From NCBI GenBank assembly GCA_902517865.1, contig CABYDT010000004.1, positions 62,001-126,000 on the forward strand: DNA of 64,000 bases, given 5' to 3'. The notes under the pieces are model-generated. The model saw nothing but the letters and a program-made list of their open reading frames with translations. It was not told the DNA's origin and ran no database searches. The position numbers and the translations under genes are program-made. The stretch comes from an uncultured Pelagibacteraceae bacterium (GTDB lineage: Bacteria > Pseudomonadota > Alphaproteobacteria > Pelagibacterales > Pelagibacteraceae). Below are positions 9,774-18,641 of the stretch, piece by piece. Numbering within the stretch: position 1 is the stretch's first letter; each line of letters begins with the position of its first letter.

Positions 9774-9818
9774 ACAACTAGATGTTGTGTATTAATATTC
9801 TTAATATACTATAAGTAT
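9774..9818 (-). promoter_or_regulatory. Candidate tandem NrdR boxes upstream of nrdA
   Basis: Two short inverted repeats lie 34-78 bp upstream of the nrdA start: ACAAC-n5-GTTGT (9774-9788) and ATACT-n3-AGTAT (9806-9818). Their centres (9781 and 9812) are 31 bp apart, three helical turns, the arrangement known for cooperative NrdR binding to paired boxes. The first resembles the ACACAAnATnTAGTnGT style of NrdR sites. The second is a weaker match in AT-rich DNA. No nrdR gene is in this window. Confidence 0.45.
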
Positions 9819-9912
9819 AAGTAATACAATAGAACATAACATGAACATTTAAAAAAAACAAGCTGTTAATTATTATCTTTTATTAAGTTATTAATTTTAT
9901 TATTAAATTTTT

Positions 9913-11370
9913 GTGAACAAAATTGATATCCACATAAATCACAATGGCTTTAGAGAATATGATGCAAGGTGGCTTTATCCTGATGAAATAAATCTTGCTG
10001 GTTTGGAGCATTTGGGACTTGGATTAGGTACTCAAATCTTAAATAAAACAGGCAAAGTATCACCTCGAGTTGTAGTAGGTTATGATTATAGATCTTACAG
10101 TGAAGAGGTGAAAAATTCTCTAGTTAAAGGTCTCTTAAATTCAGGATGTAATGTTGAGGATGTAGGTTTGTCATTATCTCCAATGGCATATTTTGCACAA
10201 TTTGAATTAAATGCAGATGGTGTTGCGATGGTTACTGCCAGCCATAATGAAAACGGTTGGACTGGAGTCAAAATGGGTATTGAGAAAGGCCTTACTCATG
10301 CACCTGAAGAAATGAAAGAACTAAAAGATATAGTAATCAATCATAAGTTTATTAAAAAACAAGGTAAATATAAAAAAATAGAAAATTTTAGTCAAATTTA
10401 TAAAAATAATTTAATTAATAATAATAAAATAAATAAAAAAATTAAAGCCGTGGTAGCATGTGGAAATGGCACAGCAGGAATATTTGCGCCAGAAATAATT
10501 AAAGGTATCGGTTGTGAAGTTGTTGAAATGGATTGTGATCTAGATTTTTCCTTTCCAAAATATAACCCAAATCCTGAAGATTTGAAAATGCTACACGAAA
10601 TTTCAATGAAAGTAAAAGACACCAATGCAGATATAGGATTTGGATTTGATGGAGATGGAGATAGGGTTGGAGTAATCGATAATAATGGGAATGAGATATT
10701 TTCAGATAAGATTGGCCTTCTTATTGCGAGAAACTTAGCGCCCCAATTTCCAAATTCAAAATTTGTAATTGATGTTAAATCGACGGGTTTGTTTTCAAAA
10801 GATGAAATATTGGAAAAATATAATTGCAAAACAATTTATTGGAAAACTGGTCACTCTCATATTAAGAGGAAAGTAAATAAAGAAAAAGCACTGGCAGGTT
10901 TTGAAAAAAGTGGACACTTTTTTTTTAATAAACCATTAGGGCTTGGTTACGACGATGGGATAAATTCAGCTATACAAGTCTGTCATTTGCTAGATAATAA
11001 TAAAAATAAAATGAGTGATATAATTAAAAATCTTCCAACTACTTATCAAACACCAACAATGGCTCCTTACTGCAAAGATGAAGAAAAGTATAAAATAGTA
11101 GATGATATGACTCAAAAATTTATCAAATTCAAGGATGACAATATCAAAATTGATGGGGAAGAAATAAAAGAAATATTGACTGTCAATGGTATTAGATTTT
11201 CACTTGGTGATGGCTCGTGGGGATTAATTAGAGCATCATCAAATAAGCCTTCATTAGTCGTTGTAACCGAAAGTCCGACATCCGATAATAGAAAAAAAGC
11301 AATTTTTGATTTTATTGATGAGCAATTACAAAAAACTAATAAAGTAGGAAAGTACGATCAAAAAATATAA
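9913..11370 (+). CDS. Phosphomannomutase/phosphoglucomutase
   Basis: Alpha-D-phosphohexomutase, 485 residues, interconverting hexose 1- and 6-phosphates for nucleotide-sugar and envelope polysaccharide synthesis. Four-domain family signatures: NGFREYDARWLYPDE at the N-terminus, phosphoserine loop VTASHNENGWTG (about 109), metal loop GFDGDGDRVG (about 248), sugar-binding loop GFEKSGHFFF (about 327), and phosphate-binding loop VTESPTSDNR near the C-terminus (RASSNKP before it). Start is GTG. It stands alone between the nrd promoter region and a convergent CoA-transferase gene. Sequence does not settle mannose versus glucose preference (ManB/AlgC type). Confidence 0.9.
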   Translation: MNKIDIHINHNGFREYDARWLYPDEINLAGLEHLGLGLGTQILNKTGKVSPRVVVGYDYRSYSEEVKNSLVKGLLNSGCNVEDVGLSLSPMAYFAQFELNADGVAMVTASHNENGWTGVKMGIEKGLTHAPEEMKELKDIVINHKFIKKQGKYKKIENFSQIYKNNLINNNKINKKIKAVVACGNGTAGIFAPEIIKGIGCEVVEMDCDLDFSFPKYNPNPEDLKMLHEISMKVKDTNADIGFGFDGDGDRVGVIDNNGNEIFSDKIGLLIARNLAPQFPNSKFVIDVKSTGLFSKDEILEKYNCKTIYWKTGHSHIKRKVNKEKALAGFEKSGHFFFNKPLGLGYDDGINSAIQVCHLLDNNKNKMSDIIKNLPTTYQTPTMAPYCKDEEKYKIVDDMTQKFIKFKDDNIKIDGEEIKEILTVNGIRFSLGDGSWGLIRASSNKPSLVVVTESPTSDNRKKAIFDFIDEQLQKTNKVGKYDQKI

Positions 11371-11379
11371 CAAACGAAT

Positions 11380-12573
11380 TTATATAATTACTCTATTTTT
11401 TCTAAATTTATCTATATCCTTTGTGCTAAAGCCAAATTCTTCTAAAATTTGATTAGTATGCTCCCCAAGTGTTGGTGATCCAATAAACTTTTCATTATTG
11501 GTATTAGAAAATTTAATTGGCATTCCAATTGCCTTGCTTTTACCAGCTTTTTTATTTTCAACTTCAATTATCATTTTTCTATGAATTGTTTGACTATCAA
11601 TATGCATATCTAAAATTGAATTTATAGGCCCGCATGGTAAACCTTCTTTGTCAAAAATTGCTAACCATTCTTGTGAGGTTTTTTTTGTAAGTTCAGTATT
11701 TAATATTTCTACAAGAGCATTTAGATTCTTCATTCTATTTTTGTTATCGCAAAATCTTTCATCTTTGTTTAAATCTTCTCTTTTTAATGCTTTGATTAAA
11801 TTCATCCAACTATTTTGATTTGATGCTCCAATAGTTATCCATTTATCTTTTGTTTTAAATGCTTGATAAGGTGCTGTTAGAGGGTGCGCAGATCCTAATG
11901 GACCGGGAGAACTACCAGTTGCTCCAGCTATAGCTGACTGCCAATAAGTGTGGATGATTCCAGCTTCATACAATGAAGTATCTACTTTTTGACCTTTGCC
12001 AGTTTTTTCTCTATTTATCAATGCCGCTAAAACGCCTGTTGCACCAAGGATTCCTGCGGTTATATCAGTTAATGGTGCACCAACTTTCATTGGTGGTTTT
12101 TCTTTGCTTTCACCAGTTATACTCATTAAACCACTAGCGCCTTGTGCAACTAAGTCAAATCCTCCTTTATTTGCATATGGTCCAGTTCTGCCATATCCAG
12201 AAATTTCACAAAGAATTATTTTTGGATTAATTTTCTTTAATTCTTCGTAACCTATGCCAAGCCTCTCTAAAGTCCCTTTTCTAAAATTTTCTACTACAAC
12301 ATCTGATTTGGCTACCATTTTTTTAAAAATATCAATACCCATTTTATCTTTTAGATTTAAACCCAGTCCTCTTTTGCCACGATTCATAATCATAAAAGCA
12401 GCAGACTCGCCTTTGACATCTGGTGGTAAAAATTTTCTTGAGTCATCCCCTTCAGGAATTTTTTCTATCTTGATAACGTCTGCACCTAAATCTGCCAGCA
12501 TTAAACCACAAGCTGGTCCTGCCATAATTTGCGCTACCTCTAAAACTTTTGTTCCTTTCAAAGGACCTGGCAT
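11380..12573 (-). CDS. Family III CoA transferase (CaiB/BaiF)
   Basis: Transfers CoA between organic acids, 397 residues. Begins with the typical PGPLKGTKVLEVAQIMAGP segment, then ADLGADVIKIE, MNRGKRGLGLNLK, VVENFRKGTLERLG, and the catalytic Asp in GAPLTDITAG (about residue 170). It is the last gene of a minus-strand series (aminotransferase, TRAP dctPQM, enoyl-CoA hydratase, this gene), one base after the hydratase stop. The arrangement suggests it activates the acid imported by the TRAP system so that the hydratase can act on the CoA ester. The acid is not identifiable from sequence. Confidence 0.88.
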   Translation of the reverse strand: MPGPLKGTKVLEVAQIMAGPACGLMLADLGADVIKIEKIPEGDDSRKFLPPDVKGESAAFMIMNRGKRGLGLNLKDKMGIDIFKKMVAKSDVVVENFRKGTLERLGIGYEELKKINPKIILCEISGYGRTGPYANKGGFDLVAQGASGLMSITGESKEKPPMKVGAPLTDITAGILGATGVLAALINREKTGKGQKVDTSLYEAGIIHTYWQSAIAGATGSSPGPLGSAHPLTAPYQAFKTKDKWITIGASNQNSWMNLIKALKREDLNKDERFCDNKNRMKNLNALVEILNTELTKKTSQEWLAIFDKEGLPCGPINSILDMHIDSQTIHRKMIIEVENKKAGKSKAIGMPIKFSNTNNEKFIGSPTLGEHTNQILEEFGFSTKDIDKFRKNRVII

Positions 12574-12574
12574 G

Positions 12575-13357
12575 TCATTTATTTTTAAACTTTGGTTTAA
12601 TTTTATTTAAGAAAGATTTGTATCCTATTTTGAAATCTTCCGTGTCATAACATTTATAACCAATATTATTCAATTTTTCTGAGACTTTCCCAGTCTTGAT
12701 TATTTCTTTTGCGAACAGTTTATGCCATCTTGCCACTTTTGGTGCACCCTCACAAATTAATTCTGCTGTTTTTAATGTTTCATTTTCAACTTCATCATCG
12801 TCAACGACTTTATTAACAAGTAATTTTTCATAGGCTTCATCAGCATTATAAATTTTACCTTCTAATAAAATTTCCATAGCGATTGAATAATTTGTAATCT
12901 TCAGTAGAGCTTGAAGTTCATTTGCTGCCATAGTTAATCCCAATCTCTTTATTGGCACTCCAAATCTTGAATTTTTTCCACAAATCCTTATGTCACAACA
13001 TGCTGCTATTTCAAGACCACCTCCAACACAAATGCCCTCAATCAGAGCAATGGTCGGGATTGGACAATCTTGAATGCTCTTTAGTGTTCCATGCAAAAAT
13101 TTGCCATAAGCTTTGGCAAGCTTACTAGTCGATCTTTGTTTTTCAAATTCTCCAATATCGTTCCCAGGTGAAAAAGACTTTCCTCCCTCTCCTCTGATAA
13201 TGATACATCTTAAGTTTTTATTTTTGCTAAGTTTTTGAAATACACTTCCTAACTCTTTCCACATGGGTTTTGTTAATGCATTTAACTTTTCAGGCCTATT
13301 CAAAGAAACCTGCACGCAATAATTATTTATGTCTTTTAATTTTATTAAAGAGCTCAT
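12575..13357 (-). CDS. Enoyl-CoA hydratase/isomerase (crotonase family)
   Basis: 260-residue crotonase-fold protein. Oxyanion-hole segments are KSFSPGNDIGEF (about 64) and IEGICVGGGLEIAACCDIRI (about 105). The region corresponding to the catalytic glutamates reads KRLGLTMAANELQAL, where the second Glu of classical hydratases is not obviously present, so hydrolase, lyase or isomerase activity is also possible. It overlaps the dctM stop by 4 bp (ATGA) and is followed after one base by the CoA transferase, marking it as part of the same uptake-and-activation operon. Confidence 0.85.
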   Translation of the reverse strand: MSSLIKLKDINNYCVQVSLNRPEKLNALTKPMWKELGSVFQKLSKNKNLRCIIIRGEGGKSFSPGNDIGEFEKQRSTSKLAKAYGKFLHGTLKSIQDCPIPTIALIEGICVGGGLEIAACCDIRICGKNSRFGVPIKRLGLTMAANELQALLKITNYSIAMEILLEGKIYNADEAYEKLLVNKVVDDDEVENETLKTAELICEGAPKVARWHKLFAKEIIKTGKVSEKLNNIGYKCYDTEDFKIGYKSFLNKIKPKFKNK

Positions 13358-14637
13358 GATCTATAAAAAAATTCAACCAAAGTCATTGGTACCGCAGGAA
13401 CATATGTTACTAGCATTAATAAAAATAATAATACGCAAATAAACATTATATTTGCCCTTGTCACATCCCAAATATCTGCTTTTGCAACTGAGCAGGCAGT
13501 TACTAACACGCTTGCAACTGGTGGTGTTTGCTGCCCTATCGCAAGATTTAAAGTTACAATAATTCCAAAATGAACTGGATCAATGCCGACTGCATTTACA
13601 AGCGGCATTACAATTGGAACTGTTAAAATTATTGCAGCAACTGAATGTAAGAAAAAGCCAATAACAAGTAAAAATACATTTAATATCGCAAGAACCGCAT
13701 ACTTGTTTTGTGTCATATCAATAATTGACTCAGCTACTTTTTGAGGGATTTGTTCTACAGTTAAAAATTCGCCAAGCAATACTGATGCCGCAACTAATAA
13801 CATTACTGCAGCTGTTTGAATCGCTCCTTCTGTTGCAGCTTGATATAATCTTTTAAAATCAAATTCTCGATAGATAAGACCTATAATCAAAGCTGCTACA
13901 ACTGCTAAACCAGCGCCCTCTGTAGCTGTTACGACTCCTCCGAAAATACCGCCTAAAATAATAATAGGTAGCAAAAATGCTAATGCCGCTTCTTTCGCTG
14001 TCTTTCTTAAATTTACTAAATTAAAATTTTCTTCGATTGGTAAATTTTTTCTCCTAGCATAAATATATGCTGCAAACATCATTAAAAAGCCTCCAATAAT
14101 TCCGGGAACAACGCCTGCAACAAATAATTGAACAACTGAACTCTGTGCCATTACAGCATAAACAATCATTGGAATTGAGGGTGGTATAATAATTGCTAAT
14201 GATGCAGATGAAGATGTAACTGCAGCTGCAAATGGTCCTGGATATCCTTTTTTCTTCATTGCAGGAATTAATATTGACCCTAGAGCTGCTACGTCGGCAA
14301 CTGCTGACCCCGATATCTCAGCAAAAAACATAGAGGTAGCAATATTAATCATACTTAAACCACCCTTTATAAATCCTACTAAAGCAGATGCGAAAGCTAT
14401 TAGCCTTCTAGATATTCCTGAACTATTCATTATTGAGCCTGCAAGTATAAATAATGGAATTGCTATTAATGGAAACTTCATAGAACCATCAAACATAACA
14501 ATTGCAGTATCAATTAAAAAACTAGTACCAGTTTTCATTACCATGGCTATAATTGTCGTAACTGCTAAACCTATTGCAATTGGAACATTGATACTCAATA
14601 AAAATAGAAGAACCACAAACATGGTCAAAATAATCAT
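13354..14637 (-). CDS. dctM: TRAP transporter large permease, DctM
   Basis: Large membrane subunit (427 residues, about 12-13 hydrophobic segments) of a sodium-driven tripartite ATP-independent periplasmic transporter. Family features: NVPIAIGLAV near the N-terminus, FILAGSIMNSSGISRRL, AEISGSAVADVAALGSILIP, SSSASLAIIIPPSIPMIVY and NLAIGQQTPPVASVL, the repeated helical-hairpin motifs. Translation overlaps DctQ by 4 bp. It belongs with the DctP and DctQ genes immediately upstream. Confidence 0.95.
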   Translation of the reverse strand: MIILTMFVVLLFLLSINVPIAIGLAVTTIIAMVMKTGTSFLIDTAIVMFDGSMKFPLIAIPLFILAGSIMNSSGISRRLIAFASALVGFIKGGLSMINIATSMFFAEISGSAVADVAALGSILIPAMKKKGYPGPFAAAVTSSSASLAIIIPPSIPMIVYAVMAQSSVVQLFVAGVVPGIIGGFLMMFAAYIYARRKNLPIEENFNLVNLRKTAKEAALAFLLPIIILGGIFGGVVTATEGAGLAVVAALIIGLIYREFDFKRLYQAATEGAIQTAAVMLLVAASVLLGEFLTVEQIPQKVAESIIDMTQNKYAVLAILNVFLLVIGFFLHSVAAIILTVPIVMPLVNAVGIDPVHFGIIVTLNLAIGQQTPPVASVLVTACSVAKADIWDVTRANIMFICVLLFLLMLVTYVPAVPMTLVEFFYRS

Positions 14638-15149
14638 GTCAAATCTCCTGTGGACTCTTCTTCATCGCCAACTTGTAAGACTAAATTGCTATAGTCTTTT
14701 GGAATCCTTAAGGTTTCGGACAAAATAAATAATAATGATGATATTGGTATGACTGATTGAACTAGAGTTTGCGGTACCCATTCTAATGTGACTAGCGTCT
14801 CACCTTTTATCAGCGTTAAAACTAAATACCCATAATAAGCTAATAATATTAAAAAACAGTATATTACTAATTTTGAAAATACAAAAAATACTTTTCTTAG
14901 AGTTAATGGAAAGGATTTCAGTATACTAGGAACTCCAATATGTGCTCCTTTTAACGAAGCGTATGCAGATCCGTAGTAAGTTAGCCATGCAAGTTGAACT
15001 GAAGCAACTTCATCGTACCAGGCTAAAGCGTGACCACTGAATCTAAAAGTAACACCAACTAATACATTGATAGCTAAAGCTATCATCATAATGAATAATA
15101 TTACTTGTAAAAATTTTTCGTAACCTTTTTCAAAACCTTGCAATGTCAT
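14634..15149 (-). CDS. dctQ: TRAP transporter small permease, DctQ
   Basis: Small membrane subunit, 171 residues, four predicted transmembrane helices: residues about 15-35, 48-65, 87-108 and 128-148. The motif ALAWYDEVASVQLAWLTYYGSA is characteristic of DctQ (quoted segment spans about residues 37-58; key residues Trp, Asp-Glu and Trp-Leu). It stabilises and links the large permease. Separated from dctP by a strong hairpin and coupled to dctM by a 4-bp overlap. The tail after the last helix is acidic (DEEEST). Confidence 0.9.
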   Translation of the reverse strand: MTLQGFEKGYEKFLQVILFIMMIALAINVLVGVTFRFSGHALAWYDEVASVQLAWLTYYGSAYASLKGAHIGVPSILKSFPLTLRKVFFVFSKLVIYCFLILLAYYGYLVLTLIKGETLVTLEWVPQTLVQSVIPISSLLFILSETLRIPKDYSNLVLQVGDEEESTGDLT

Positions 15150-15157
15150 AAATTAAA

Positions 15158-15182
15158 CCAACCCACTTGTTTAGTGGGTTGG
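15158..15182 (-). terminator. Intra-operon hairpin between dctP and dctQ
   Basis: Perfect 10-bp inverted repeat (CCAACCCACT / AGTGGGTTGG, 5-base loop) just after the dctP stop. On the minus strand it is followed by TTTAATTT. Placed between the binding-protein gene and the permease genes, it probably attenuates read-through and protects the dctP message, keeping DctP in excess. Confidence 0.75.
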
Positions 15183-15194
15183 TAATATATTTAA

Positions 15195-16169
15195 TTATTT
15201 CGCTAAAGATGATACTTTTTTAATTAAAGAACCGCCAGTAGATACCTCTGATGCAAATTGATCGTAGATACCTTTGCTTGCTTTAATGAAAGCATCCTTA
15301 TTAGCTGTGTTTACCTTAACTCCAGCACCTTTAATTACTCCTAATAAAGATTTTTCTAAACTTGCCGCTTCTTTGTAAACAAATTTTTGAGTATCTTTAG
15401 CTGATTTCTCTAAAATTTTTCTTACATCTGCAGGAAGTTTATTCCAATGATCTTTGTGCACAGTTACATATGCAGGCGTATAAACGTGTCCAGTAATTGA
15501 TAAATATTTTTGGACTTCTTGAAATTTAGCACTTGCTATTTGAGCGTATGGATTTTCTTGACCATCCATTGTCCCTGTTTTTAAAGCAGTGAATACCTCG
15601 GAAAAAGCCATTGGCGTTGGGTTTGCTCCGTAAGATTGAAACATCTTAACTCGCCATTTAGATTTTGGAGTTCTTAGCTTAATACCTTTTAAGTCTCCAG
15701 GAGAATTAATTGCTCTTACATTGTTTGTAATATGTCTAAAACCATTCTCCCAAACAGCTATAACTTTATAACCAGTTTTTGCTTCAAGATTTTTAAACAT
15801 TCCTGGTAGAACTTGTTTTTCAACTTTGTTCATGTGTGATCTATTTTTGATAATAAATGGCATATCAAATACACCGAATTCATCATGAATAGATGCCATG
15901 ACTGATGATGGCAACCACATATTAACAGTTCCAAGTTTTAATTTCTGCATTCCTTGTTTGTCTTTTCCTAATTGAGAAGACCCAAATACAGATACTTTAC
16001 CTTTGCTACCTAATCTTTTATTAGCTAATTTTGCAAAATGGTCTACTGAAGCTGAAAATAATGAACCAGGTTTTCCTACATGTCCAAATTTTACTTCAAC
16101 CGAGTTTGCTGAAAAAGTTACTAATAAAGTAGATAGAAAAATAGCAAATAATTTGTTTATTTTGCTCAT
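15195..16169 (-). CDS. dctP: TRAP transporter substrate-binding protein, DctP family
   Basis: Periplasmic solute receptor, about 324 residues, with an N-terminal signal peptide (MSKINKLFAIFLSTLLV, cleavage near Ala-Asn-Ser). DctP signatures: KFGHVGKPGS after the signal, LRTPKSKWRVKMFQSYGA with the carboxylate-binding Arg (about 165), PMAFSEVFTALKTGTMDGQ (about 186-204) and NPYAQI. An upstream ATG at 16223 is in frame, but GGGGAG 7 bases before ATG 16169 and the signal peptide favour 16169. The ligand is likely a carboxylate, since the binding Arg is kept. Its identity is unknown. Confidence 0.92.
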   Translation of the reverse strand: MSKINKLFAIFLSTLLVTFSANSVEVKFGHVGKPGSLFSASVDHFAKLANKRLGSKGKVSVFGSSQLGKDKQGMQKLKLGTVNMWLPSSVMASIHDEFGVFDMPFIIKNRSHMNKVEKQVLPGMFKNLEAKTGYKVIAVWENGFRHITNNVRAINSPGDLKGIKLRTPKSKWRVKMFQSYGANPTPMAFSEVFTALKTGTMDGQENPYAQIASAKFQEVQKYLSITGHVYTPAYVTVHKDHWNKLPADVRKILEKSAKDTQKFVYKEAASLEKSLLGVIKGAGVKVNTANKDAFIKASKGIYDQFASEVSTGGSLIKKVSSLAK

Positions 16170-16254
16170 TATACTTCTCCCCTTATTGTTAATTATTAAT
16201 AATCTATTAAATAACTGAGCCATAATCTAGATATTTTGTTAATTTTTAAAAAAA

Positions 16255-17430
16255 TTACTTCGACAAGTGATCAATTGCGGCCATAAGACCGCCTTGTTTA
16301 AATGGAATTTTGGATTTTCTTAAACCCATTTCAACGCCTGCTAGAGTTCCTGCTAACATTAGATCATTAAAATCTCCTAAATGACCTATTCTAAAAATTT
16401 TACTTTTTACTTTTGCTAATCCCATGCCTAAAGCCATATTGTAATCATCAAGTATTATTTTCCTTAGAGCATCAGCGTCATGCCCATCTGGTACCATGAC
16501 TGCAGTTAAAGAGTTAGAGTACTCTTCTGGTTTTTTACATAGTATTTCAAGACCCCAGTCTTTGACCGCTGCTCTTGTTGCTTCTCCGTGACGTGTATGT
16601 CTATCTAGAACGTTTTCTAATCCTTCCTCCATTAACATGTTTAAAGCTTCATCAAGACCATAAAACATTTGTGTTACAGGAGTATAAGGAAAAAACCCAT
16701 CTTTGTTCATTTCTAACATTGGTTTCCAATCCCAAAAAGATTTTGGTAAATTAGATTTTTTATACGCTTCTAATGCCTTTGAACTAATAGCATTAAAGGA
16801 CAAGCCAGGTGGTAACAATAATCCTTTTTGAGAACCACAAACAGTAACATCTACTTTCCACTCTTTGTGTTTAAAATCGATAGATGCTAATGAGGAAATT
16901 GTATCTACTAACAATAAAGCTGGATGCTTTGCTGCATCCATTGCTTTTCTAATATCAGCTAGTCTACTACAAACACCTGTTGATGTTTCATTATGGACGA
17001 CAAAAAGAGCTTTTATTTTATGCTCCTTGTCTTTTGATAATTTTTCTTCTACAATTTTTGGATCAACACCAGTTCTCCAATCTCCAGCTACAAAATCCAC
17101 ATCTAGTTTAAAGCGTTTAGCTTGCTCGTACCATAAAGATGAAAATTGGCCAGTTTCAAACATCAAAACTTTATCCCCTTCGCTTAAAGTATTTACAATT
17201 GCAGCTTCCCATGCACCTGTTCCTGAAGAAGGAAAAATAATTACTGGTTCATCCGTTTTAAAAATTAATTTTACTCTTTCCAACACTCTTTTAGCAATAT
17301 CGGCAAATACAGGTCCTCTGTGATCAATCACGGGATAATCCATTGCTCTTAAGACTCTATCAGGTACATTTGTAGGACCAGGAATTTGTAGAAAATGCTT
17401 TCCAGGTTTAAAAGAATTAGATTTCGCCAT
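16255..17430 (-). CDS. Class V aminotransferase, serine-glyoxylate/alanine-glyoxylate type
   Basis: PLP-dependent fold-type I enzyme, 391 residues. Motifs: FLQIPGPTNVPDRVL at the start, DHRGPVFADIAKRV, SSGTGAWEAAIVNTL (about 67), LLVDTISSLASIDF with the PLP-binding Asp (about 175), and the Schiff-base Lys in VCGSQKGLLLPPG (about 200), a segment characteristic of serine-glyoxylate aminotransferases. Probably donates an amino group to glyoxylate. It is first in the minus-strand gene series with the TRAP transporter (86 bp to dctP) and diverges from the enolase-superfamily gene, so it may serve the same pathway. Amino donor is not determinable. Confidence 0.88.
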   Translation of the reverse strand: MAKSNSFKPGKHFLQIPGPTNVPDRVLRAMDYPVIDHRGPVFADIAKRVLERVKLIFKTDEPVIIFPSSGTGAWEAAIVNTLSEGDKVLMFETGQFSSLWYEQAKRFKLDVDFVAGDWRTGVDPKIVEEKLSKDKEHKIKALFVVHNETSTGVCSRLADIRKAMDAAKHPALLLVDTISSLASIDFKHKEWKVDVTVCGSQKGLLLPPGLSFNAISSKALEAYKKSNLPKSFWDWKPMLEMNKDGFFPYTPVTQMFYGLDEALNMLMEEGLENVLDRHTRHGEATRAAVKDWGLEILCKKPEEYSNSLTAVMVPDGHDADALRKIILDDYNMALGMGLAKVKSKIFRIGHLGDFNDLMLAGTLAGVEMGLRKSKIPFKQGGLMAAIDHLSK

Positions 17431-17432
17431 AT

Positions 17433-17458
17433 ACTTGTATATACTTTTATATATAAGT
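17433..17458. promoter_or_regulatory. Candidate operator in the divergent promoter region
   Basis: Imperfect inverted repeat ACTTGTATAT-n6-ATATATAAGT (9 of 10 arm positions pair), also containing the palindrome GTATATAC, within the 59-bp gap between divergent starts at 17430 and 17490. GTATATAC-type cores occur in GntR-family operators. AT-richness makes chance symmetry plausible and no local regulator gene is nearby. Confidence 0.3.
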
Positions 17459-17489
17459 TAACTCATATTTTATATTTTGTACATAGTTT

Positions 17490-18641
17490 ATGAAAGAAGA
17501 CATTATTGATTTTATTGAGGTTTTGATTTTGAAAAGCCCGCCTGAAGAGAGGCCCCATTGGGTCAGTCACTTTGTGGTTCCTAATGCGAATGAGTTGATG
17601 ATTAGAATTAAAACTAAAGATGGGCTAGAGGGCTTTGGTCTTGCAACAAGTTATACTGATATTGAGCCTATTGTAAGACCGTTTAAAAATCATTTAGCAG
17701 AAGAAATTATTGGAATGAATCCTTTTTACCCAGAATTGTTATATGAGAAAATTTTTAATTTAACAGATACAAAAAAAGCAAGTGAAAATAAATGGTCAAG
17801 AGAGGCAATAATACGTATATCGGCTGCACTTGATATTGCTTGTTGGGATTTAATAGGTAAGAAAGCAAAGCTCCCCTTGTACAAAGTATTTGGAGGATAC
17901 AGAAATAAAGTGCCATGCTACATTACTTGCGCTTACTATAGAGTTAATAAAAGTAATTCAGAACTAGAAGATGAAATCTTAAAACTTGTCGATCAAGGAC
18001 ATAAGGCATTTAAAATTAAAGTTGGGGCATTAAGTCTTGCTGAAGATATGAAACGTGTAGAGATAGTTAGAGATGCTATAGGATATGATAGAGAGTTAAT
18101 GATTGATGTAAATCGAGGATGGAATTTAAAAACGGCAATTGAGGGATGTAAATTACTAAAACAATTTAAACCTACTTGGATAGAAGAGCCTGTTAGATGG
18201 GCTGATGATAGAAGAGAATTAAAAATATTATCAAGAAAAACTAATATACCAATTTCTGGTGGTGAAAGCGAAAATACTATTTTTGGCTGTAGATCATTAA
18301 TTGAAGAGAATGCAATTCAAATATTACAATTTGATTGCACAATGTTTGGTGGTTTTACAAATGGGAAAAAATTGGCTGCTCTTTGCGAATTAAATCACGT
18401 TGAAGTTGCTCCACATCATGATTGCAATATTCATGCCCATTTAGTTGCTTCAACACCTATGGGTAAAACAGTCGAATCCTTTGACTCCATAAGAGATCCA
18501 CTTCAATCTGGCTTGTTTGAAAATCCACCAGAAATTAAGGATGGTTGGATAAAATTGAATGATCAACCAGGATTAGGTTTAACTGTGTCAGATAAGTGTA
18601 TAAAAAAAATTGGAAAACTCGTATATAAAAGTAAAAAATAA
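17490..18641 (+). CDS. Mandelate racemase/enolase-superfamily dehydratase or racemase
   Basis: 383 residues: N-terminal capping domain (1-130) and a barrel. Catalytic features of the mandelate racemase subgroup are visible: KxK motif in HKAFKIKVG (about 171-175), metal ligands in IDVNRGW (Asp about 205), WIEEPVRW (Glu about 231) and SGGESEN (Glu about 257), an Asp in FDCTMFGG, and His in EVAPHHDCNIHAH (about 308). Such enzymes abstract the alpha proton of a carboxylate, usually dehydrating sugar acids or racemising. It overlaps the following dehydrogenase by one base (TAATG), so they form one operon opposite the aminotransferase-TRAP operon. Confidence 0.87.
   Translation: MKEDIIDFIEVLILKSPPEERPHWVSHFVVPNANELMIRIKTKDGLEGFGLATSYTDIEPIVRPFKNHLAEEIIGMNPFYPELLYEKIFNLTDTKKASENKWSREAIIRISAALDIACWDLIGKKAKLPLYKVFGGYRNKVPCYITCAYYRVNKSNSELEDEILKLVDQGHKAFKIKVGALSLAEDMKRVEIVRDAIGYDRELMIDVNRGWNLKTAIEGCKLLKQFKPTWIEEPVRWADDRRELKILSRKTNIPISGGESENTIFGCRSLIEENAIQILQFDCTMFGGFTNGKKLAALCELNHVEVAPHHDCNIHAHLVASTPMGKTVESFDSIRDPLQSGLFENPPEIKDGWIKLNDQPGLGLTVSDKCIKKIGKLVYKSKK

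Noticed and set aside
16170-16223. Upstream start of the first dctP
   Set aside because: A clear GGGGAG site and signal peptide support ATG 16169. The 18 extra residues would bury the signal peptide.
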